From positions 1-22,514 of IMG/VR virus record IMGVR_UViG_3300010371_000369: a stretch of 22,514 bases of DNA; one strand, 5' to 3'. The translations under genes and the position numbers were made by a program. The stretch's first letter is position 1; each line of letters starts with the position of its first letter. Source of the DNA: a virus. This document shows, piece by piece, positions 14,532-22,109 of this stretch. The notes below the pieces were generated by a model that was given only the letters and a program-made list of their open reading frames with translations, was not told the origin of the DNA and did no database searches.

Positions 14532-15977
14532 TTACGCGTGCTGGATGACCGCGTTCTTGACGGGGGCGTTGCAGCCGAACGCGCCGTAGTAGCCGACGCG
14601 GCACTCGATTCCGTCGTCCGCACTCTGGCGCAGGATCTTGTTGCCGTCGGCCGTGATGAAGTCGGGGATCTTGGTGGTCCCGGCGCCGTACATGCGCAGC
14701 GTGTCCATCTGGAGCATCCAGCTGAACTGCGACTGGCAGTAGAGGTCGGGGAAGATCTCCACCTCGCCCTTCGAGGTCTCGAGCGCGACGCCCTTGAAGC
14801 CGATGCCGTACGGCCCCACGATCTCGATCGGCCGGCGGCGCGCCTGCCCATTGAGCAACAGGTTTCCGTACCTGGTCGGGTTCATGAAGATGGTCCCAGC
14901 CGTCCCGCCGAACCGGATGCGCTCGACGCTGGCCTTGATGATCGCTTCCTCCTCCGACATGTTGCGGGCGTCGAAGTACACGAACGACAGGCGGCTGTCC
15001 ATCGACCGGTCGTTGCCGAAAAAGTTCTCACCGGGGGTCGGCGCCGTGAAGGCGTTGTTGATGATGTTGCCCCAGGCCGCGAGACCCTGAATGGCGGTCG
15101 GAACCGGATTGGCCGCGTTGTTGCGGTCGCCAGAGGCGAAGATGTAATCGTTCACCGCGATGCCGGTGACGGTGTTCAAGTTCGCGTTGACGGTCAGCGT
15201 CCCCACCAGGGTGTTTGAGCTCGAGAATGTGAAATTGACCGACGTGACCGTCAGGACCGCACCGGCGTTTCGGAGCGCGCCCGAGTTTTCGAACTGAGCG
15301 AACTGGATGTCCTGGCCCTGCTCGTACAGCACGACGTCTTCGGGCGTCTTGAGGGTGATCACGGCGGCGGCCAGGTTCGTCGACGGGTCGATCTGGCCGA
15401 TCTGGCCGTAGCCGGCGCGGTAGATCTTCGTGCTGAACGAGTGCATCGTGGCGTCCAGCGCGCCGTCGATCTGGCTCACGAACTTGTCGTAGAAGCTCCC
15501 CTGCTTGTCGCCGGCGGTGGCCAGCAACAGACCGTCGATGGTCGACCGGCCGTAGTCCTTCATCCACGTCGCCTGCCACTGCTTCACCTTGGTGAAGCCG
15601 TACGTGGTGTCTTCGGACTTGGCGGCGGCGACCGAATACGTCGCCGACCTGGCCGGCGAGTTGCCGACGCGGTTCGCCCACACCGGGTTGGAGCCGCTCC
15701 ATGAGAGCTTGCGCACCATCGCGGCCAGGGCGCCCTTGCTCCATCCCACTTCGCCGAGGAAGTCGTCGTCGTAACGACGCTTGAGGGCCGTGGTCAGGTT
15801 GGCGAAGCTACCGCCCGTGCTCGCCAGAACGCGGGAGCCGAACAGCGCACCGCAAAGCGAATCGAGCGCGGCGCACCCGATCAGAAGCAGCGCGATGTGC
15901 TCGGCAATCGGCCCGGGAACGAACAGCGCACACGCGACAACGAAGGCCGCGACAACGAACAGCAACGCTCGACGCAT
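14532..15977 (-). CDS. Major capsid protein with hydrophobic N-terminal extension
   Basis: 481 aa. ATG with GAGGTG five bases upstream fixes the start; no ATG, GTG or TTG lies in frame between codon 5 and the region where the capsid core begins. From about residue 55 it matches a phage capsid family I know by pattern (HK97-type fold): FANLTTALKRRYDDDF, PARSATYSVAAAKSED, FTKVKQWQATWMKDYGRSTIDG, SQIDGALDATMHSFS, KIYRAGYGQIGQID. Residues 1-52 are extra: two hydrophobic stretches (ALLFVVAAFVVACALFV; HIALLLIGCAALDSLCGALF) ending SRVLA-STGG, where V-L-A could be a signal-peptidase site. The promoter-like element at 16081-16110 and a leader of about 100 bases precede it. Function as the shell subunit is well supported; the role of the extension is unknown. 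Confidence 0.85.
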   Translation of the reverse strand: MRRALLFVVAAFVVACALFVPGPIAEHIALLLIGCAALDSLCGALFGSRVLASTGGSFANLTTALKRRYDDDFLGEVGWSKGALAAMVRKLSWSGSNPVWANRVGNSPARSATYSVAAAKSEDTTYGFTKVKQWQATWMKDYGRSTIDGLLLATAGDKQGSFYDKFVSQIDGALDATMHSFSTKIYRAGYGQIGQIDPSTNLAAAVITLKTPEDVVLYEQGQDIQFAQFENSGALRNAGAVLTVTSVNFTFSSSNTLVGTLTVNANLNTVTGIAVNDYIFASGDRNNAANPVPTAIQGLAAWGNIINNAFTAPTPGENFFGNDRSMDSRLSFVYFDARNMSEEEAIIKASVERIRFGGTAGTIFMNPTRYGNLLLNGQARRRPIEIVGPYGIGFKGVALETSKGEVEIFPDLYCQSQFSWMLQMDTLRMYGAGTTKIPDFITADGNKILRQSADDGIECRVGYYGAFGCNAPVKNAVIQHA

Positions 15978-16080
15978 CGAAACACCTCACGAGTTGGGTT
16001 GTGAAAACCCGGCCTCGAGCGCTTGAGGTGTTTCGTCTTTGGTGTTGCGTCGTGGGGCGCTCTACCCCGGTGACAATCTG
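15978..16080 (-). promoter_or_regulatory. Structured leader of the major capsid gene
   Basis: Non-coding stretch from the promoter-like element to the capsid ATG. It holds GCGCCCCACGACGCAAC at 16044-16060, nearly shared with the portal leader; GACGAAAC at 16030-16037; an imperfect palindrome CCTCAAGC/GCTCGAGG at 16013-16028; a small hairpin GGGTT-TTCAC-AACCC at 15996-16010; and the GAGGTG ribosome site. No T-run follows a stem, so a terminator is not convincing. It may stabilise or control the capsid mRNA. Confidence 0.4.
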
Positions 16081-16110
16081 CGCCTACTCACGTTCGTTTT
16101 CGGCGCGCAA
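16081..16110 (-). promoter_or_regulatory. Promoter-like element B (capsid)
   Basis: On the minus strand TTGCGC, 13 bases, then GTGAGTAGGCG, followed by CAGATT. It matches element C over GTGRGTAGGCGCAGATT and element A over TTGCGCGC and GTGRGTAGGCG. It begins nine bases after the stop of the scaffold-like gene and lies about 100 bases before the capsid ATG. A dedicated promoter for the most abundant virion protein is plausible. If TAGGCG is the -10, the spacer is 18 bases, the same as in the other copies. Confidence 0.55.
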
Positions 16111-16119
16111 GTTATTTCT

Positions 16120-17334
16120 TCAGTACCACCCCATGTCCTTCTTGATTACCTGGTCTCGCGCGTCCCGATCCCGGGGGAGCTTGGGCGGGTTCGTCGGAGC
16201 GCCCTTACCCGTGCGCTTTCCGAGCGAAGGTCCGCCCGATGACACGGGGACCGGCGCGGCGGCGCCGTCGACCGTCTTCTGCGCGTCGAGCCGCGCGGCC
16301 AGCTTGGGATTCTTCTCGCGCAGGTGCGCCTCGACATTGGCGCCGGCTCGCTTGACGTAGTCTTTCGGGTGGCCGTTCTTCCCGCTGTCGAGCCACATCT
16401 GATTCGCCGTGAGCAGCACGAGGTGGTACGGCGTGACCACCGCGGGCTTCCCGTCGCGATCGATGGTGACGGGAACCTCGGAGTGAGTGAGCGGCAAGTC
16501 GACGTCCTTGAGGCCGTCGGCCACCGCTGCTTCAGCCCTGGCGATCTGCGCCGCTTCTTCATTACCGTCGCGAGAATCGAGGCGCCGCTGCAGCTCCTTG
16601 ACCGTCTCCTTGAGCGCGGCGAGCTCGGGCGTGTCCCTGGGTGCGGTGGCGGGCGCGTCTGGGGCGCCGTCGAGCTCGGGATCTTTCACGAGCAGCTTTT
16701 CCAGCAGCTCAGCCTGGTCAGCCTTGGACAGACCGAGCGCCTTCACTCGCTGGGCCAGCGTCCCCTCTCGAATGGACTTCGCCACCGGCTCGGACGCCTC
16801 GAGCTTCTTCTGTAGGTCCTTGACGGTCGCCTCGAGCGCGCGCGTCTTGCGCTCGGCCTCGAGGTTCGCCAGCGCCGTGCTCCGGCGGGCAGCGGGGGGC
16901 TCCGCGGCGGCCGACGGCTCGTCGTCTGTCTTGGCGGCGGCGGGTGCGGCGTCTTCGTCGTCGCCGACCTTGAGCGGCTCGTCCCGATCTTTCGCGGCCT
17001 TCTCCGGATTCTTTCCGATCGCCCCTTCCGATCCGCCGGTCTGGTCGCCGAGCGCGGCGGTGGGCGGCGTCTCGTCCGGTTCCTCTGCTCCGCGCGGGGC
17101 GCCGTTGCCCCACGCGATCGTCTTGACGTTGTTGGCCGTTGCCTGCGCGGTAGCCGCGGCGTCGCTCTGGATGGGCGGTGCCTGTCCGACGCGGCCGCCA
17201 GGCACTTCGCCGGCCCCCGCGGCGCCGGTCACGCGCTGGACGCGGGGTCCGGCGGCAACGCGCGGAGCAATCGCGGGGACGGGGATTGCGGGCTGAGGTG
17301 CGGGTGCGGACGCGGTGACTGCTTGTTTCGCCAT
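16120..17334 (-). CDS. Scaffold-like protein
   Basis: 404 aa. ATG with AAGGAG eight bases upstream, 19 bases after the portal stop. Residues 1-150 are disordered, rich in Ala/Pro and then acidic (MAKQAVTASAPAPQPAIPVP; EEPDETPPTAALGD). Coiled coils follow at about 153-182 (TALANLEAERKTRALEATVK) and 237-255 (LAALKETVKELQRRLDS). The C-terminus is basic (RKAHGK-free but rich in KRTGK, PRDRDARDQVIKKDMGWY). An acidic, coiled-coil protein with a basic tail between portal and capsid genes is the usual form of scaffolding proteins, which guide prohead assembly. No protease triad is seen. The family cannot be named from sequence alone. Confidence 0.7.
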   Translation of the reverse strand: MAKQAVTASAPAPQPAIPVPAIAPRVAAGPRVQRVTGAAGAGEVPGGRVGQAPPIQSDAAATAQATANNVKTIAWGNGAPRGAEEPDETPPTAALGDQTGGSEGAIGKNPEKAAKDRDEPLKVGDDEDAAPAAAKTDDEPSAAAEPPAARRSTALANLEAERKTRALEATVKDLQKKLEASEPVAKSIREGTLAQRVKALGLSKADQAELLEKLLVKDPELDGAPDAPATAPRDTPELAALKETVKELQRRLDSRDGNEEAAQIARAEAAVADGLKDVDLPLTHSEVPVTIDRDGKPAVVTPYHLVLLTANQMWLDSGKNGHPKDYVKRAGANVEAHLREKNPKLAARLDAQKTVDGAAAPVPVSSGGPSLGKRTGKGAPTNPPKLPRDRDARDQVIKKDMGWY

Positions 17335-17353
17335 GAACGTTTCTCCTTTGGTT

Positions 17354-19228
17354 TCAGGCCGCGACTGGCGTCACGGGTGGTACGGAAGGCAGCTGTACCG
17401 GCGGCCCGCCCTGGGGCGGAAGCGCGGGCGCGCCTGGCATCGGCATCGGTGTGCCGCCGGGCGCCGGTCCCATCGGCGGCGCCGGCGGGGCGGCCGCGGC
17501 CGCCTGCTTCTTGATGGTGTCCTCGACCGTGTCGATGAGCCGGTTCATCATGCTCAATCGCTCGATCGGGTAGTTCGAGCCGTCGTAGACTGCGCGCAGG
17601 TAGCGCGCGCGCGCGTACCCGTACATCGCCTTCGGGTCGATCCTTGGGTCCGGAGCGATGTACTTCCCGTCGTTCAGGATGCTGTCGCAGATGGCCTCCA
17701 TTGCGTACGGCTCGGCGAGCGTGAGATCGATGAGCGGCGACAGGTCCGGGATGTCGAGCCCCTTGAGCGCGTCTTCCTTGCTCAAGAATCCGCCCTGAAT
17801 CAGCTCCGTGGCTCGCTGCAGGCGCGCGGCGACGGTCTGACCGAACACCGACGCCGGGAAGCGGCGGATCTCGTATTCCTCGTCCGCGTTGTCCAGCGTC
17901 ATCTCCCGCCAGACGCCGCGGGTTACTGCCCGCCATTTCGGTCGGATCCCTTTTTTGGCCATCTCCTTGGTGAAGCGCCACCACCAGCCAGACGCCTCGA
18001 CCCGCATATCCTCCCAGCGCTGCGACAGCAGGGCCAAACGGTCAGTCTGGAGGTCGGACGCCTCGCGGATCGCAACGGCCGCGTTGAGGCCCGGCTGCTT
18101 TTGCCCAGCCGCAATGAACTGCGAAACACCCCACGTGTCGTACGCCTGCTTCGTGAGCAGCTCGACGTACTGGTAGATCTCCGGGTTCACCGCCGGCGGC
18201 GTATCGATCTGCGCCGCCTGGTTCTTGTAGCGCAGCAGCTGGATGTAGTCGTTGTTCAGCTTGGCGGGAGACTCCTCGTTTTCCTGCATCTGGATGTACT
18301 TCACGGACGACAGATGGTGCGCCTCGCGCAGCGTCCGTTGGAGCTCGTTCAGCTCGAGCTGAATCGACCGCAGCATCGTTACCCCGCCGACGCCCCAGAT
18401 TCCGACCGAGCGCTCGTCGAACACCTTCTGCACGAGCGGGAATCCGTCGTACTGCCAGGCTTCGTCCTCTTCCGGCGTGAGGACTTCCGTGCCTGCCACC
18501 ATGACGTGCTTGCCGGGGACGATCTCGCCAGCGTCAGTGCGGCTCGCCCGCTGCCACGCCTCGATGACCCGCACCAGCTCTCGGTTCGTGATGTAGATGA
18601 TCGACGGCGCCGTGGTGACCACCTGCGAGCGCAGGACCTGTTCAGAGAGGCCGTACTCCTCGGCCGCCTGCTCCACCGGCATGTACCGCACGTGGTACGC
18701 GCACTCGGGCTCGCCGTAGATGCTTTCTCCCTCGTCGTAGTAGAACTCCCACGACGGGAACCGGGCACCCTTCACGGTCGCGCCCTCGATCCAGAGCTTG
18801 TAGACGCCGCCGTCTCCCGTGATGAGGTCGCGGAACGCCAGCGATGCCTCCTCCTGGTACTTCACCTGCTCCGCCCACGCGTCGGACATTTCGGTCCGAT
18901 CGCGGGCGCCCATGCGGATCTTGTAGTCGCCTCCGTCGGGAAGGAATTGCGCGCGCGGACGAAACGAACAGATCCGATTGCGGACGGTATTGGTGAGCGA
19001 GTAGCAGACGTTGAAAACGAGATTTTCCGGGTTCCACTGGCGCGCGCCGTGGTCGCCCTGCACCTGGTAAAGCGACGACAACGGCTGCCCCAGGTACAAC
19101 TCGAGGTCGTAGAGCAGATTTTGCCGCCGCATCGACTCGAGCGGCGACATCTCCATGCGCCCAACCTGTGAGATCAGCGCCTGTGCGAGCTTATCCCGAT
19201 CTTGCTTGAACCAAGGAGTTTCGGCCAC
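17354..19228 (-). CDS. Portal protein
   Basis: 624 aa. GTG start with AAGGTG about eight bases upstream. The N-terminal part (NLLYDLELYLGQPLSSLY; NLVFNVCYSLTNTVRNRI) matches podoviral-type portals, where NxxxNxxxxxxxxxxR leads into a beta domain. The central DLITGDGGVYKLWIEG, SWEFYYDEGES and YHVRYMPVEQAAEEYGL resemble the wing and stem, followed by LELNELQRTLREAHHLSS and an AAVAIREASDLQTDRL helix. The last 60 residues are Pro-rich (PPMGPAPGGTPMPMPG). It forms the dodecameric channel to which terminase and adaptor dock. Length is in the usual 500-730 range. Position between terminase and scaffold agrees. Confidence 0.88.
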   Translation of the reverse strand: MAETPWFKQDRDKLAQALISQVGRMEMSPLESMRRQNLLYDLELYLGQPLSSLYQVQGDHGARQWNPENLVFNVCYSLTNTVRNRICSFRPRAQFLPDGGDYKIRMGARDRTEMSDAWAEQVKYQEEASLAFRDLITGDGGVYKLWIEGATVKGARFPSWEFYYDEGESIYGEPECAYHVRYMPVEQAAEEYGLSEQVLRSQVVTTAPSIIYITNRELVRVIEAWQRASRTDAGEIVPGKHVMVAGTEVLTPEEDEAWQYDGFPLVQKVFDERSVGIWGVGGVTMLRSIQLELNELQRTLREAHHLSSVKYIQMQENEESPAKLNNDYIQLLRYKNQAAQIDTPPAVNPEIYQYVELLTKQAYDTWGVSQFIAAGQKQPGLNAAVAIREASDLQTDRLALLSQRWEDMRVEASGWWWRFTKEMAKKGIRPKWRAVTRGVWREMTLDNADEEYEIRRFPASVFGQTVAARLQRATELIQGGFLSKEDALKGLDIPDLSPLIDLTLAEPYAMEAICDSILNDGKYIAPDPRIDPKAMYGYARARYLRAVYDGSNYPIERLSMMNRLIDTVEDTIKKQAAAAAPPAPPMGPAPGGTPMPMPGAPALPPQGGPPVQLPSVPPVTPVAA

Positions 19229-19299
19229 GCTCCAGCACCTTTCGGTGGCGGCGCGCGTGGTCGTTTCGTCGTGGGTGCGCCTGGTTGAATGTCACGGGA
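19229..19299 (-). promoter_or_regulatory. Portal gene leader with shared motif
   Basis: 71-base gap before the portal GTG. It carries GCGCACCCACGACGAAAC at 19263-19280, which matches GCGCCCCACGACGCAAC in the capsid leader with one gap and one change. No copy of the GTGRGTAGGCG element is present here. The AAGGTG ribosome site follows near the start. Function unknown; an RNA-level control element or a protein-binding site is possible. Confidence 0.35.
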
Positions 19300-19488
19300 T
19301 TATTCGGTCGCGACCGGTGGCTCGAGGTCGGCGTCGACCTGGGGCTGCGCGAGCGCGGCGTCGACCTTTGTCAGCACCTCCTGCGCGGCCAGCTTGCGCG
19401 GCGGAGATAGCCCCGGCGTGTGTCCCGCGCCACCCAACATAAACCTGAGCGCGATCGCCTCTTCCCTGGTCAGCTCGATCGTGTACAT
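19300..19488 (-). CDS. Hypothetical 62-aa protein between terminase and portal
   Basis: ATG start nine bases after the terminase stop, without a strong Shine-Dalgarno (GGGTAGG lies rather far upstream). Sequence MYTIELTREEAIALRFMLGG looks like a strand then a helix; PPRKLAAQEVLTKVDAALAQ is a second helix; the end is acidic (DADLEPPVATE). Small two-helix proteins here are common in phages, with no fixed role known to me. It is a plausible gene because it fills the gap with sensible spacing. Confidence 0.6.
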   Translation of the reverse strand: MYTIELTREEAIALRFMLGGAGHTPGLSPPRKLAAQEVLTKVDAALAQPQVDADLEPPVATE

Positions 19489-19497
19489 GCCACGCGC

Positions 19498-20925
19498 CTA
19501 CCCCAGGCCGCGGCGCCTGTCAGCAAAATATCCGCGATGGCTCGCCTGGGGGCCTTTCTCCTGGCGCTTCATGTACTCGTCGAACGGGTCGAACTGCTTG
19601 CGCGGCGGCGGCGGTTCCGGCAACGCGCGCAGGAGGTCCCTGGCGTAGCGGTGGGCGTACAGCCACGCGTCCCCGAGGTCCGAGTGGTCCGCATCCACCG
19701 CCAGCGCGCCGGGCCGCCTCCATCGCAGTCGGCGCGCTTCGCGCAGCATCGGCGAATCAGGCTCTACGGTCGCTACGCCGCTCCGCAGGTCATCGTTGAG
19801 CGTCTGGATAAATTCGATCTTTCGCTGCTTGTCGGCCATGACCCACATGATCTTTGGCGCGTCGTTGCGGAATGTCTCGATCGTCTTCTTGGTCGTGTGG
19901 CCCGCCGGGTCGAACACCACCGGGCCCGGAAAGCGCTCCTGCTGCTGCAGGATGCGCTCGAACAGCTGGTGGTTGGTCTGCTTGCCGTCCCACTCTTCGA
20001 TCCACCCAAGGTGCGCTCGGGAGCGCGCCTGATCGACGTCCACGCGACCCATGGCGTCCTTGTCCCGGAACCCAAAGTCGAGCCCGTATACGTGCGCGTA
20101 GAACGCCGCCGGCGCCGCCATCACCGCCTTGTCGGGGATGGCGTAGACGAGCGCGTCGGGATCGACGATCCAGAGGCCGAGCCACTCTCGCCGGTAGGTG
20201 ACGCTGTCCTCGGCGAGATTGAACCGCTCCCGAGCCTCGCGCAGAGGGTCGCGTCCCTGTCGCGTGAAGAACGGGTTATCTGCCGCGGTGACGGGCGGCT
20301 CGCACTCCCACTTCGATTCGTGGCAGGCGTCGAAAAAGAACCCGTCCGCACTCGGCGCCGGCGTGCCCGTCGCCCACACCTGACCGAGGTAGTCGAGCGT
20401 GACCGGCATGATGGCCGATTCGCACTGATGGCCGAACCAGTCTGGCGCGAGCTGCGCCTCATCGATCTCGACCAGGTGCGCCTTACGGCCGCGGGCCCGC
20501 TCAACGTCGCTACGGTCGTGGAAGCTGAACACCTCCAGCTTGCGGTTGTCGAGCGTCCACCACTTATCCGACCAGTGCTCCCTCAGTCCCAGGTCGAAGT
20601 CGCGGTTGTACGCCTGCAGCTCCTCCCACAGGATATCGACGCCCTGTTCGCCGGTGGGAGCGAAGTAGAACACCCGAGCGTTGGCGTTCAGCTCGAACGT
20701 CTTGAGCGTCTTGCCAATGAACGCCGTTGTCTTGCCCGTGCGCCGGCCCCAATGCCGGGCGATGAGCGGGCGTTCGCTGTCGATCAGCCGGAGCTGGTAC
20801 GGCGCGAGGATGCCACGGAAGCGCTGGTATCCGTCCCAGGTGCGCGCCCCGCGCGCGGCGACTACTCGGCGGGCGAGCTCTCGAATGTCGTCGCTGTCAG
20901 TCCCGCCTGATCGGGCGGCCATCAC
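19498..20925 (-). CDS. terL: Terminase large subunit (DNA packaging ATPase/nuclease)
   Basis: 475 aa, starting at GTG (an ATG is the next codon), overlapping the 113-aa gene by 29 bases. Walker A is HWGRRTGKTT (residues 58-67), Walker B HLVEIDEAQ (150-158), and the coupling motif TGTPAPS (187-192). The nuclease half shows three acidic sites: YGLDFGF with D283, VVFDPAG with D339, and HSDLGDAW with D415 and D419. The length is typical of TerL. The protein drives ATP-dependent genome packaging at the portal and cuts concatemers. No inserted intein or intron is seen. Upstream genes probably include its small-subunit partner. Confidence 0.95.
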   Translation of the reverse strand: MMAARSGGTDSDDIRELARRVVAARGARTWDGYQRFRGILAPYQLRLIDSERPLIARHWGRRTGKTTAFIGKTLKTFELNANARVFYFAPTGEQGVDILWEELQAYNRDFDLGLREHWSDKWWTLDNRKLEVFSFHDRSDVERARGRKAHLVEIDEAQLAPDWFGHQCESAIMPVTLDYLGQVWATGTPAPSADGFFFDACHESKWECEPPVTAADNPFFTRQGRDPLREARERFNLAEDSVTYRREWLGLWIVDPDALVYAIPDKAVMAAPAAFYAHVYGLDFGFRDKDAMGRVDVDQARSRAHLGWIEEWDGKQTNHQLFERILQQQERFPGPVVFDPAGHTTKKTIETFRNDAPKIMWVMADKQRKIEFIQTLNDDLRSGVATVEPDSPMLREARRLRWRRPGALAVDADHSDLGDAWLYAHRYARDLLRALPEPPPPRKQFDPFDEYMKRQEKGPQASHRGYFADRRRGLG

Positions 20926-21238
20926 GTCCCAGGATCAGCGACTGTCGCGCCAATAGCCGCTGCATCGCGTAGTCGTCGCGTCGAGCCCGCGCAACCTCAC
21001 GCAGATCGACGCGGGACACCTCCGGCGGCGCCGGCACGGACTGCTCAGCTGGCGGCGGGGGAAGCTTGCCGCCGTTGGACTCCCACTCCTTGTGCTTCTT
21101 CTCGAGCTCCTTGATGGCCGCCAGCATCCGGAACTTGTCCTCCTCGGGCAGCGCCTTGAACTCTCGGATCACGTCAGCCGCCGGCACGCCCATGCCGCTC
21201 GCATAGGTCTCCAGCGCCTCCCGGATCGCCCTTAACAC
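20897..21238 (-). CDS. Hypothetical 113-aa protein next to the large terminase
   Basis: GTG start overlapping the acetyltransferase stop by seven bases, with GGGAG nine bases upstream; a longer start 108 bases earlier lies inside the acetyltransferase gene and is less likely. Helical (VLRAIREALETYASGMGVPA; EEDKFRMLAAIKELEKKHKE), then a Pro-rich linker (KLPPPPAEQSVPAPP) and a basic helix (RVDLREVARARRDDYAMQRL). Helical, with a basic tail and directly before terL, it could be a DNA-binding packaging partner. The 129-aa protein upstream is the better small-terminase candidate. Confidence 0.65.
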   Translation of the reverse strand: MLRAIREALETYASGMGVPAADVIREFKALPEEDKFRMLAAIKELEKKHKEWESNGGKLPPPPAEQSVPAPPEVSRVDLREVARARRDDYAMQRLLARQSLILGRDGRPIRRD

Positions 21239-21693
21239 GCGGCACGCTCCCACTTCACCCCGCTCCGCTCGCACCAGCGCTGCCAGCTCGGCGTGGGCAT
21301 CATCGCTATCACCAGCCGGGCGCCACGGCCTCGACTGTCGACGCACCGATTCGTCGCGATCCTGTCGGTAGAGTCCGCGAGTATGATCGCGCCGAGCAGC
21401 CGCATTCCGATGCCTTCGCCGCGAAACCCGCGCTTAACGTAGAGCATCGCCACGCCGGTCGGAGCGAGCACTACGAAGCCGAGCAGTACGCCGCTCGACT
21501 CGGCCACCAGCGCTTGGCCGTCGCGCATCCAGCGGTCGACCATGGGACCGTGCATCATCTTCCATTCGCCCCAGGGGATGCTGTTGCGACGAGGCCATCG
21601 CACCTTGACGGTCGTCTCGAAAACGAACTGGTAGTCTGTCTCCCGCATGGGGCGTATCTCGACCGGAAGCTCCGACTCTGAGACTGCGGTCAC
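21232..21693 (-). CDS. GNAT-family N-acetyltransferase
   Basis: 153 aa. GTG start in a GTGA overlap with the previous stop. The N-terminus VEIRPMRETDYQFVFETTV is the usual first strand and helix of GNAT enzymes. ALVAESSGVLLGFVVLAP gives strands 2-4, and YVKRGFRGEGIGMRLLGAI (about 85-103) is motif A, where R-G-E-G-I-G at 91-96 should bind the acetyl-CoA pyrophosphate. Substrate unknown. GNAT proteins encoded in phage packaging or virion modules are known but mostly uncharacterised. It sits inside the packaging operon between the likely small and large terminase genes. It could acetylate a host or virion protein, or a small molecule such as an antibiotic. Confidence 0.8.
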   Translation of the reverse strand: MTAVSESELPVEIRPMRETDYQFVFETTVKVRWPRRNSIPWGEWKMMHGPMVDRWMRDGQALVAESSGVLLGFVVLAPTGVAMLYVKRGFRGEGIGMRLLGAIILADSTDRIATNRCVDSRGRGARLVIAMMPTPSWQRWCERSGVKWERAAC

Positions 21694-22079
21694 TCCTTCA
21701 CGTCCACGTCGATAGCGGCGCTACGCTGCTGCGCCGCCTCGGCCTCCGATAGGAGCCGCTCCATCTCGGCCCGCACGCCCAGCTGAATCCGCTCCTGCTC
21801 GGTGAGCGTCACGGCTTCCTTGACGCCTACCACCTCGAGGTAGACCTTGGCGGCCGCCGGTGCCGTCCTGCCGTGCGACATGGCGTCCTCGCGCATCGCC
21901 GCCACCACCTTGGCGATCTTGTCGGGCGGCTCCTGCTTCCGCAGGACGGCGCGGACCTTGTCCCGGTACTCGCGCTCGACCTTCGACATGCCTCCTGGAT
22001 TGCCTGACTGCCCGGCCATCCAACCGCGCCCGGTGACACCTCCTGGACGTACAGCCAGGTTGCCGCCTACGGCGCTCAC
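21690..22079 (-). CDS. Terminase small-subunit-like protein
   Basis: 129 aa. GTG start with GAAGG six bases upstream. GRGWMAGQSGNPGG (about 17-30) is the GQSGNPxG signature of the DUF5681 type, found at the N-terminus of many phage small-terminase-like proteins. A helical body follows (YRDKVRAVLRKQEPPDKIAK; APAAAKVYLEVVGVKEAV) and a charged coiled-coil end (AEMERLLSEAEAAQQ). Small terminases bind the packaging site and recruit TerL. First gene after promoter-like element A. The role is by motif and position, not a full-length match. Confidence 0.65.
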   Translation of the reverse strand: MSAVGGNLAVRPGGVTGRGWMAGQSGNPGGMSKVEREYRDKVRAVLRKQEPPDKIAKVVAAMREDAMSHGRTAPAAAKVYLEVVGVKEAVTLTEQERIQLGVRAEMERLLSEAEAAQQRSAAIDVDVKE

Positions 22080-22109
22080 TGCCGACCTTCGCGTTTCGTC
22101 ATACCCTCC

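Noticed and set aside
16013-16028. Rho-independent terminator between scaffold and capsid genes
   Set aside because: The palindrome has almost no loop and a mismatch on the minus strand, and the following GGGTTTTC is not a proper T-run. Better described as leader structure.
17315-19171. Long plus-strand open frame of 618 codons opposite the portal gene
   Set aside because: Arg/His/Leu-rich sequence without any fold or motif. It is a mirror of the portal's codon bias in a high-GC genome; the portal on the other strand has recognisable motifs and a ribosome site.
19493-19502. Fourth copy of the promoter-like element near the 62-aa gene
   Set aside because: Only GGGGTAGGCG matches; the upstream TTG is out of register by about two bases and the site overlaps the terminase stop codon.
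19420-20910. Long plus-strand open frame of 496 codons opposite the large terminase
   Set aside because: Same reason: shadow of terL, which has both ATPase motifs and the nuclease acidic residues.
21232-21346. Longer start for the 113-aa gene at 21346
   Set aside because: It would overlap the acetyltransferase by more than 100 bases. The GTG at 21238 has a fitting ribosome site and a short overlap like its neighbours.
22076-22102. Eight-codon leader ORF (MTKREGRQ) overlapping the small-terminase-like start
   Set aside because: It has GGGAGG only two bases before its ATG, too close for good initiation, and the downstream GTG has its own GAAGG. Chance is likely, though translational coupling through it cannot be excluded.
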